Shown here: positions 7,694-15,400 of the stretch, one piece after another
How positions within the stretch are numbered: the stretch's first letter is position 1
Layout: each line of letters begins with the position of its first letter
Source: Chloroflexota bacterium
GTDB lineage: Bacteria; Chloroflexota; Anaerolineae; Anaerolineales; Villigracilaceae
NCBI GenBank assembly: GCA_016866215.1
Contig: VGNE01000033.1
Coordinates: 1-42,232 of the forward strand
Direction: 5' to 3'
DNA length: 42,232 nucleotides
Made by a program: the position numbers and the translations under genes
Notes under the pieces: model-generated
What the model saw: only the letters and a program-made list of their open reading frames with translations
What the model was told of the DNA's origin: nothing
Databases searched by the model: none

Positions 7694-9469
7694 TTATTTA
7701 TCGAGGAAGAGATCGTCGCGCGCCCAAAGGATAATGGTTTCACCGCTCTGCGGCATTTCCCGCAAAGTGATCCAGCGGATCCAATCCCTGGTGAGTGCGG
7801 CGTTCCACAATGGAGTTTGCCGCCAGGTGAAATCCTGTCCGCGGTAGGCGGCGACGAGGATAGGGTCTGTTTGTTGGGGCGTGATCACGAAATACGGGGA
7901 ACTGGAAATATCGAGAGATGCAGCGACGCTTACGGAATGTTCCCGCAAGGCCCACTCAAGCGCAGAAGAATTTATTCCTGTAATCACAACGGGCGCGGAG
8001 AAATCATTTCCGAGACCTAATTCTGAAATTTCACGGACCGTGGCTTGCAACAAGTCTGCCTGCATGGGCATGGATGGAGGCCGCCAAAGCTCTGGATGAG
8101 CCAATCCGCGCAAGCCTGCCGAGCCAAATGTCCCGCCAAGACCAAGCACTCCCAGCACAAGCGCGAGTCCCCACAGGCCGCCGAGCCGGGCCGTGCGAAT
8201 CGACCAGCCTGCGGCAACCAGCAGGAGACTTAATAAAAGCAGGATCAACGCGCCAATCAACAGCGCTAAGCGCATTGTATATTCACGCGAATCCGCAGAA
8301 AGCCAAACCAGTCCTGAAAAATCCAACCACGCAAAGGTCCAGATAAATGCAGTCAGAAGTACAACGCCGATCACTTCGCGGCGCTCTTCGGGGAAGATGG
8401 TAACGCTGCGCCCCAATTCCATTGCGGCCAGTACGCAAAGCGGAATGAGCGCCCAGGCGAGATCACCGATCTGGCGCGAGGGGAGAAATATTGCCAGCAG
8501 AAATGAGACGAGCAGCCAGATGCTTAATGGAATAATTCTGAAACTTCCATTTGCCCAGCCTCGAATGATGGCGATCAATGCCAATAAAACGGCAAGCGGT
8601 TGATATACAAGAAGCGAAAGGAACAACCGGCCTGCGGAGACATCCGAGCTAGTAAGCCATGTCTTGATAAAGGCAGGGATGGAGGCGAGTGCGGCGCTCA
8701 ATCCACCGGGGACAATAAAGAAGAGTGTGCCGGCTGTGATGAAGGTGAGGAGGAAGGGGATGAGGAAAGTTTGGTAATTGGGGATTGGGGGTTGGGGATT
8801 GGGGATTGGACGCTTCGCGTGGAGATTAGAGATTGGAGATTGGTAATCGGTAGTTGTAGAATCGAAGGCGATGGTTTCAAGTTCGGGAGCAGGTTTTGAT
8901 GAGCGGCGGGATTGTAATCCCTGATTAATCGCACATGTAATTCCGAGACCCAACAAGCCGTACCAGATGGAAGGGCCGCTGAGCAGGGCGAGGGCGGCGA
9001 AGAAGCCCCCCAGGCTGGGTTTGTTTTTATTGATGAATGCCCAGAAAAAAATCAAAAATGCGATAGCAAAAATCGGGCTGGCGGCTTGCCTTGATAGCGC
9101 TGTCAGACCTGGGTCGAGGGCAATGAAAAAGGCCAGGATCAAGCTCGGGCGGGGGCGAAGCGTGAGACGTTCGTTAAAAAGCAGTGGCGCAAAAACGAGC
9201 AGGCTTCCAATCAGGGCGGGCATGAGTCGGGCGAGGAAATTTGTCCCGCCGCCGTAGAGGAAGAACAGAACTGAGGTGGATAAAATGTAAAAGGGATGGG
9301 GGCTGAGTGGAGGCTTGGCGCCTTGCGAAATGTGCAGGGCTTGCAGGGCAGGCGCGGCTTCGGCGTCGGTGAGGGGCATGGCGCCAAGCTGGGTCAGGCG
9401 GAGAGCGAGGGCAAGCAGAAACGCGAACGCATACAGCCAGCCCTCATATTTGAAATGTCTGTAGGTCAT
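7694..9469 (-). CDS. GT-C-type membrane protein, TIGR03663-like
   Basis: A 591-residue, highly hydrophobic polytopic protein with an N-terminal region like PF02366/GT39 mannosyltransferases. The first loop after TM1 has acidic residues in PLTDAEAAPAL (D35, E37), where GT-C enzymes keep their catalytic acid. Members of TIGR03663 are known to occur almost only in genomes with, and often next to, DUF2298/Chlor_Arch_YYY proteins; two of those are encoded directly upstream here. A low-complexity loop at about residues 203-233 (SPISNLHAKRPIPNPQPPIP) is read from the GATTGG repeat at 8771-8860. It likely transfers sugar from a lipid carrier on the outer membrane face; the acceptor is unknown. Confidence 0.7.
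   Translation of the reverse strand: MTYRHFKYEGWLYAFAFLLALALRLTQLGAMPLTDAEAAPALQALHISQGAKPPLSPHPFYILSTSVLFFLYGGGTNFLARLMPALIGSLLVFAPLLFNERLTLRPRPSLILAFFIALDPGLTALSRQAASPIFAIAFLIFFWAFINKNKPSLGGFFAALALLSGPSIWYGLLGLGITCAINQGLQSRRSSKPAPELETIAFDSTTTDYQSPISNLHAKRPIPNPQPPIPNYQTFLIPFLLTFITAGTLFFIVPGGLSAALASIPAFIKTWLTSSDVSAGRLFLSLLVYQPLAVLLALIAIIRGWANGSFRIIPLSIWLLVSFLLAIFLPSRQIGDLAWALIPLCVLAAMELGRSVTIFPEERREVIGVVLLTAFIWTFAWLDFSGLVWLSADSREYTMRLALLIGALILLLLSLLLVAAGWSIRTARLGGLWGLALVLGVLGLGGTFGSAGLRGLAHPELWRPPSMPMQADLLQATVREISELGLGNDFSAPVVITGINSSALEWALREHSVSVAASLDISSSPYFVITPQQTDPILVAAYRGQDFTWRQTPLWNAALTRDWIRWITLREMPQSGETIILWARDDLFLDK
8771..8860. repeat. GGGGATTGG short-period tandem repeat inside coding sequence
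   Basis: Seven-to-eight-base units of the GGGGATTGG / GAGATTGG type are repeated with variation, split by GACGCTTCGCGTG. The tract is in frame in the TIGR03663-like gene and encodes the repeated IPNP/ISNL loop. Confidence 0.7.
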
Positions 9470-9490
9470 GGAGGTAATTGTATCAAAGAG

Positions 9491-12010
9491 TTACGGCGCT
9501 TCGTAAATGACCACACTGCCCTGCTGAAAAACAGGTTTGAGATATGACTGGAATTTCTCTTCATTTACTGACATGGACACGCGCTCAAGCGTGCCGATGT
9601 AAATGTAGCGAATATTGTATTGCTTAATGATGAGTTGGGCTTCCTCCCAGCGGACAGTGGTGTAGAGTTTTTTGATGTCTTCGCGGCGGGAGCCTTGCGG
9701 TTCGTAAGTTCCGCGCCACTGCGCTTCATGACCGGGCCAGCCCAGCACGGTCTGCAGGCCAGTCCACATGGAGATGCGGGCATAGCCGCTGTATCCATCT
9801 CCGATGGCTTCGGCAACAACTCCATTTGGCACGGTGAGCAGGAAATCTATCGCGGCGGCTTCATCAGGATTTTCGCGTTTGACGCGCTCAAAGTCATCGA
9901 GAGTGTAGCCGAAGACCGGTTTGAAGTTGTTGGTTTTTGTCAGCAAGCCAAAGGTTGGATACAACAAGCCTGAAAAAATCACGAGGCCGATCAATACACG
10001 GAAGATAATATTCTTTGCGCCGCGCAAGTTTTGAAGCAGGTATGCAACTGCGAAAGCGGCAACGAGACCCCACAACATCCACGCCTGGTAGTAGAACTTG
10101 AAAACCGTGTTGATGCGATAACCGAATTGATCGCGCAGAAAGACAAACTCAGGGGCGAGGATGAGGAGGGCACCGAGGGTGATGAGGAGGAGAACGAATT
10201 GGTTTGCGATTTTCAATTTACGATTTGAGATTGATGCGTGATGCGTGATGCGTGATGCGTAATTATGGAAAAGGAAGGCGAGGGCTGGGATAAGGATTGC
10301 CCCCAACGTGATGAGGCTTCCAATGTAAGCCAGTCTTCGCAGGGAGGTTGCGCGGACAAATTGAGAGGCGGTCATGCCTTGCGAGGCGAGAAAGTTTATG
10401 ACAATATCCTTTTCGAGAAAAGAAATGACCCAGCCGATAAAGAAGGTGAGAAGGAAAAGGAGGAAAGGTAAGCCCAGCCCGAGTGAATAGCCAAGTTTCC
10501 AGTTGGGTTTACCTCTGGAGTCGGATAGTTCGCTGTTCGCTTGTGCAGCAGCAAGCTGCTGTACTCCAGAGGAAAGATGAATAAGATAGGCAAAGATGGG
10601 GATGAGCAGAGTACCCCACATCACCCATAAATGAATGCCGCGCGTGGGATACATGAAGTTCGGCAAAATACCACCCGCCTGTGATGAGAATCCTAAATAG
10701 AACGGGAAATAAAGTAAAACAGAAAGAATACCGAGCAGCAAGCCAAGCAGGAACAGGTCTTCGAGTCGATTCCAATTCCAGCCATCATCATTTGCGCGCC
10801 AGATGACGTAGGAAGCAACGATCAACGTAGCGGCGACGAGGATATCCCAGGTGTTGAGAAAGGCCAGTCCGCCGATGAGCAGGGCGGAGAATAAAAAGCC
10901 CGCATAACTGACGCGCAACCGTGCGCCGAACAATTCAATGCATCCACGCCAGCCGCCGAGGAAGAGATTCAATGCCGCAGAAATCGCAAGCAAGCCAAAG
11001 GGAATCGCCAGCACATGTGGATGCAAGTCACCGAGCAGAAAGGAGAAGAAGGGAAACTCATCGATCACTTCGCGGAAACTGCCCGTCATGTCATAATCCT
11101 GTATGACACGCGAGGCGCGCCACCACCACAAATAACGATCGGGGATCCAGCCAAACGGCTGCATGGGCGGCTGGGAAAGTTCCTTCATATCCATCCATGA
11201 CCAAAAGGAACTCGTGAATTCGCCGGTGATCGGGTCTTTTATCCAGAATAACCCGCGGCGATGCAGGACTTCAAGCAGGGCCTCAAAGTTTGAGATGAGC
11301 AATAGAAAGAGCGGGCCGAGGAGGGCGAGACCGTGGACGGTGGATGGTGGACGGTTGTTTTCATCATGGTCTATGGTCTGTCGTTTGTGGTCTGCTCTTG
11401 AAAGTAAACTATATAAAATCCCATACGAGCCAATTGCGCCGAGGGCAAAGATAAGCGCGGTCATCAGGTTGTGGGCGGTGCTTCCATTGGCTGCAGAGAT
11501 GCGCGCCAGCATGGCGGTCATTACATAACCGAAGTAATAATAGGAAATGGCGTAACCTGAAAGCCAGGGATCCTGCGGAGGAAAAACTGGCGAACGCAAA
11601 ATGCCGTTGATGAAAGCCAGTTCCATCGGCTTTTCGGTGCTGGTCAGTTCGGGGTTGGCGGAGCGGACGAAAGCAAGGAAGGCGAATGCGGCGAAGAATA
11701 ATATTTCGGTGGTGAGGATGAGGCGAGAATGGGTGCGGAGATAATTGGTAAACAGGGATTTGAGACTGGAGATTGACCACACGCTGAGAGCGATGAGGAT
11801 TGCGAGCGCAAGCAGAATTCCTCCAAGGTCATTTTGTGCAATGCCAAGAGAGGCTAACAGCCAGAAGAGATATCCCCAGATCAACAGGCCTGCAGTGCGC
11901 GCGAGGGTGTACCCTCGATCTGTCAGCGCAGGGAATAAATAAAAGGCCAGCGGAAAGGTCAGCCAGCCGAGCAGGGTGAGGATGATGTACCAGGTGAAAA
12001 ATGCAGTCAT
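9491..12010 (-). CDS. DUF2298 (Chlor_Arch_YYY, TIGR03662-like) membrane protein
   Basis: An 839-residue polytopic membrane protein, in the 700-900 range usual for single-domain members. The hallmark tyrosine motif is SYYYFG (156-161), preceded by FPPQDPWLSGYAI; further shared blocks are FLLGDLHPHVLAIP, RINTVFKFYYQAWML and the C-terminal IYIGTLERVS. All align with the C-terminal half of the 1657-residue protein, so the two are paralogues. Function is unknown; large GT-C-like topology and context suggest a glycosyltransferase-like role in the envelope. Three repeat-derived loops are in frame: about residues 203-227, 479-500 and 582-601. The start at ATG 12010 sits beside a CAGTGATCAGTGA repeat with no Shine-Dalgarno sequence. 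Confidence 0.85.
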   Translation of the reverse strand: MTAFFTWYIILTLLGWLTFPLAFYLFPALTDRGYTLARTAGLLIWGYLFWLLASLGIAQNDLGGILLALAILIALSVWSISSLKSLFTNYLRTHSRLILTTEILFFAAFAFLAFVRSANPELTSTEKPMELAFINGILRSPVFPPQDPWLSGYAISYYYFGYVMTAMLARISAANGSTAHNLMTALIFALGAIGSYGILYSLLSRADHKRQTIDHDENNRPPSTVHGLALLGPLFLLLISNFEALLEVLHRRGLFWIKDPITGEFTSSFWSWMDMKELSQPPMQPFGWIPDRYLWWWRASRVIQDYDMTGSFREVIDEFPFFSFLLGDLHPHVLAIPFGLLAISAALNLFLGGWRGCIELFGARLRVSYAGFLFSALLIGGLAFLNTWDILVAATLIVASYVIWRANDDGWNWNRLEDLFLLGLLLGILSVLLYFPFYLGFSSQAGGILPNFMYPTRGIHLWVMWGTLLIPIFAYLIHLSSGVQQLAAAQANSELSDSRGKPNWKLGYSLGLGLPFLLFLLTFFIGWVISFLEKDIVINFLASQGMTASQFVRATSLRRLAYIGSLITLGAILIPALAFLFHNYASRITHHASISNRKLKIANQFVLLLITLGALLILAPEFVFLRDQFGYRINTVFKFYYQAWMLWGLVAAFAVAYLLQNLRGAKNIIFRVLIGLVIFSGLLYPTFGLLTKTNNFKPVFGYTLDDFERVKRENPDEAAAIDFLLTVPNGVVAEAIGDGYSGYARISMWTGLQTVLGWPGHEAQWRGTYEPQGSRREDIKKLYTTVRWEEAQLIIKQYNIRYIYIGTLERVSMSVNEEKFQSYLKPVFQQGSVVIYEAP
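10206..10265. repeat. GATGCGTGATGCGT repeat inside DUF2298 gene
   Basis: Four GATGCGT units follow a CGATTTTCAATTTACGATTTG segment. The tract is in frame and encodes a soluble loop (ASRITHHASISNRKLKIAN). It belongs to the TACGTAAT/ATGCGTAAT family also found at 12438, 16071, 16731 and 19681. Confidence 0.65.
10512..10572. repeat. Palindromic element CCTCTGGAGT...ACTCCAGAGG inside DUF2298 gene
   Basis: CCTCTGGAGT (10512-10521) and ACTCCAGAGG (10563-10572) are perfect inverted repeats around a centre containing CAGCAGCAAGCTGCTG. It is in frame, encoding a hydrophilic Q/A/S-rich loop between membrane helices. Confidence 0.6.
11330..11400. repeat. GGTGGACGGT / TGGTCTATGGTCTG repeat inside DUF2298 gene
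   Basis: Two short-period tracts, GTGGACGGTGGATGGTGGACGG and TGGTCTATGGTCTGTCG, lie in frame and encode a charged loop (about residues 203-227) after a predicted helix. Confidence 0.6.
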
Positions 12011-12062
12011 CAGTGACCAGTTGCCAGTAATTAATAATTAGTGATCAGTTATCGGTGATCGG
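12005..12062. repeat. CAGTGATCAGTGA-type repeat between DUF2298 and DUF952 genes
   Basis: CATCAGTGACCAGTTGCC and GTGATCAGTTATCGGTGATC are degenerate units of the same word; a second tract of this type is inside the 1657-residue gene at 16537-16591. It fills the gap and touches the DUF952 3' end. Confidence 0.55.
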
Positions 12063-12426
12063 AAGGCGGTAATGCCGGAGGGAGGGAAAATGTTCCTTGT
12101 GCAGAATCAGGCTCAAAGCGCAGCACGGAGGCGACTGCGGTTAAGTTGATGGGACCGAAGATATGCGGAAATAAATCAGATTCGGAAATGCCCGCGGCCG
12201 GAGGTCCCGCTGGCGCTTCCCACTTAAGCTCGGGCTTGAGTTTTGCTTCGTCGAGCATCAGCAGTACGAGGTCAGTGCGCCCGCGATAAAAAGCATTCGC
12301 CACATGGAGAACTTGTTTTTCAGTTGAGCAGTGAATGAAGCCTTCGGTTTCCAAGCTTGGCGCAAGATATTCGCCGCGTGTTTGGGATTCAAGCCATTCT
12401 TGTTTTGAGGTAATGTGCAGGATCAA
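12049..12426 (-). CDS. DUF952 domain protein
   Basis: A small soluble protein of the DUF952 family. The visible family features are LHITSKQEW at the start, FIHCSTEKQV, the LVLLMLDEAKL strand and FPHIFGPINLTAV near the end. Biochemical function of the family is not established. I chose the TTG at 12424-12426 as start, because AAGGAG (12433-12438) stands 6 bases upstream and the protein then opens as in relatives. The longer open frame to 12489 would add residues read from a TACGTAAT repeat. The gene sits between the two DUF2298 genes in the same direction; no functional link is evident. Confidence 0.8.
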   Translation of the reverse strand: MILHITSKQEWLESQTRGEYLAPSLETEGFIHCSTEKQVLHVANAFYRGRTDLVLLMLDEAKLKPELKWEAPAGPPAAGISESDLFPHIFGPINLTAVASVLRFEPDSAQGTFSLPPALPPSDHR

Positions 12427-12437
12427 GGTTGTCTCCT

Positions 12438-12467
12438 TACGAATTACGTAATACGTAATTCGTAAAT
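12438..12467. repeat. TACGTAATACGTAATTCGTA repeat, intergenic
   Basis: Palindromic-unit repeat between the 1657-residue gene and the DUF952 gene. Same family as 10206, 16071, 16731 and 19681. Confidence 0.65.
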
Positions 12468-12472
12468 AAATT

Positions 12473-15400
12473 CTACGGGATGGCTTCATAAATTACCGTA
12501 TTTTCATCGCGATAGACTGCGTTCCAATATTTGCCGTTGTACTCTTCGAATTTTGCAAAGCCGTCTGTTTCAAGGTCAATCGGCGGGTAGACATTTCGCT
12601 CAAGTTGGCCGACGACGATATATTTCACGTCAAATTTTTTCAGGAAATTCAAGGCTTGCTGGATGTCTGGCGTGGCATAAAAGAGACCGACCTGATTGAC
12701 TCGCTCTTGAACACTTGGTGCAAAAATACCGCGCTGCTGGCGTTGATGCCAATTCCAACCTACGACGCCAGGCAGGCCCGTATAAATCGAAAAGCGAGTG
12801 CACCAGCGGTATTCGGTGCAGTTGGCTTCGACGATGACCGGCGAACCTATTACATTATCCTGCATCCAGCGGATGGTGCGATAATCCTCGCTCAATTCCA
12901 TGACCTTGCCATCCCAAAGCTCAGAGTAATTCATGAAGGTCATGCTGTCCAAAGTACGCGGGGCGGGCGGAGTCAGACGGTCACTGATCTTGTCGCTGGT
13001 GGCGGTGAGGGTGAACATAAATGCGCCCATCAATAAAATGGTAACGCCGGATTGGAAGAGGGTGCGCCAGCGCATCCGCCATAATGGAAAGACATTCAAC
13101 AACCAGCCAAAGGATGCGGCGGCGCTGACGGCCAGCAGCATCCACGCCTGCAAATATAACTTGAAGACTGTGTTCATGCGGCCAATATCGCCAACGAGCA
13201 CAACCACTTCGACTGCCAGAGTAAGCGTCAATGCCGTGCCGATCATCAACAACACAGCGCGTTTGACATCGGGCATGTCCGGACGCAGGATGAGAATCCC
13301 TGCCCAGGCGGCGAGAGGCAATGCCAGCCAGCCAATGCGGATGCCCTCCACGGCAAAGAAGACCAGCAGGGCAATCAACAAGGCCAGCGAAACTTCCAAG
13401 GCCACCACATAATCACGTAGTTTGCCTAAACGCGAAACCGGCGTGGAGGCCATCCATTCGCGCGTCTCCCACGTCAGCCATGCCACAATGATAAAGAGGA
13501 ACAAAGCCCATTGCGTGAGGTAGGAAGAGATCGGTGTGTGCGAACCCTTCCACGGGTCTATCGCGCCGTAACTCTGTCCATACCAATAGGTGAATGGCGC
13601 ATACAAAAGCGAACCGAGGATATATAAAAAGGCAACTGCACTAACTGCAACCAATGCACGCCCAAGCCAACCCCCATCCCCGGCCCTTCCCCCAAAAAGG
13701 GGAAGGGAGACAACGGAATTACGATACAGGGTATAAGCCACCGCAATCGCAGCTAGCGGGAAGTATGTGTACAAATCCCATGTGTTCGTTGGCTTCAATG
13801 CGCCGATCATCAAAGCGCCGATGCCAAACACCGCAAACCATTCGGAGCGTGTCAACTGTGCACGAGATTTAACAAATGACACCGACCATGCAATGATAAA
13901 CAAGGTGATCGGCATCACGAGCATGTGCGCGTGCATATCGCTGTATAGGAAAGTGAATAGGGGAAACTCCGTGATCGGCTCGACATCATTTGGCGCGGGG
14001 ATGACACGGCTTGGAAACCAATACCAGTCACCGGGGCCAATGGGGAGGGATGCCCCGCTAAACGACATGAACAATCCTTGAATTGCCCAAATCCATTTTT
14101 GGAAAAAGATCGTATCCACTGGCACAAGCCCGCCTGGCGCGGCGATGCGCTGGAAACTATTGAAGAGCAAGCGAATCGTGCCGAGGTTGCCCAGCAAAAC
14201 GGTCATGAAAGAAGCGGCGAGACCGGAGATCAAAGGGACGTTGGACGTTGAACCCTTCGACAGGCTCAGGGCAGGCTGTTCAACGTTCAACGTTTTATCC
14301 TCAACAATTGAATACCCAATCGCGAATGCGCCAACGGCGATCAACGCAAACCAGGTCGGCAAAATAAAGTTGTAGGCGATCGAAGGCACAATGCCAAGCA
14401 ATTTTACCGGCGTGCCGGCCAGCACAAAACCGTAATAGTAATAATTGATATACCCGCCCGCATACCAGGGGTCATAAGGCGGGAAACTTTCGCTCTTCAA
14501 AACCGCGTTGAAATACGAAAAATCCATCGGCCGCTCGCCGCCCTTGGCTGGATGCCACATATCCGAATTGCCGAGGCGGATCAGCAGATCGATCAGGAAG
14601 AAGACGAGGAAAAGAATCTCCACCATGACGAAGAATCTGCGGTTGGCATTCCACTCCTCTTTGAACTGGTCTCTGCGCTTCACCCACAAGCCGAAGCCTG
14701 CCACAGCGACAATGACAAACGCCGCGCTGATGGAGACCCGCGTGTACGGCAGGCCCACCGAACCGCCCATCCATGCGATCCATGCCAGCAGAACCAAGCC
14801 GGCAATCCTGCCCAATGGATAGGCATATTGTTTTAATCCCGGTAATGCAAGCCGCGCAATGGGATAGGCGAAGAGACCGAGAACGAAAATAAATGAATAC
14901 CAAAGTAAAACGCCAACGATAGGGTATTTATTTTGAATCCAATCATAATCAAATAATTCAGACCATGTCCCGCCTGTGCGCTGTTGGGACAGGCGGGTCC
15001 CGGGCAGCATCAAATCCTTGTAATCGCTGGCCTGCCTGGGCGTGAAACTGACCACATTCGTCAAATCCACTGCGCTGAGAATGCCTTGCACTTTGGCTGA
15101 ATTGAAATCATTTGTTTTTTTGAAGATCAACACTTTGGGATGGTCGTAAAAAGTAAAAGCCTCTTCTGCGGCTTGATCGTTGATGACCAGTGAGCCGAAT
15201 GTTGGATATGATTCAAAGACTTGCACCAATTCAAAGCCAAGATTGCCTTCATATTGTCCGGGCTGCGCCACGCGGTAACATTCGATGATATTTTCGTTAG
15301 CAGGACAGCCAAGCAATTCACGATAATACAAAGTCGTCAGCGGATATCTTTCGGGCAGACGTGTGATCTGCGCGTACTGATGATTGGTGGGGATGATAAT

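Noticed and set aside
12427-12489. Longer start of the DUF952 protein
   Set aside because: The added residues come from the TACGTAAT repeat, and a strong AAGGAG supports the TTG start at 12424-12426.
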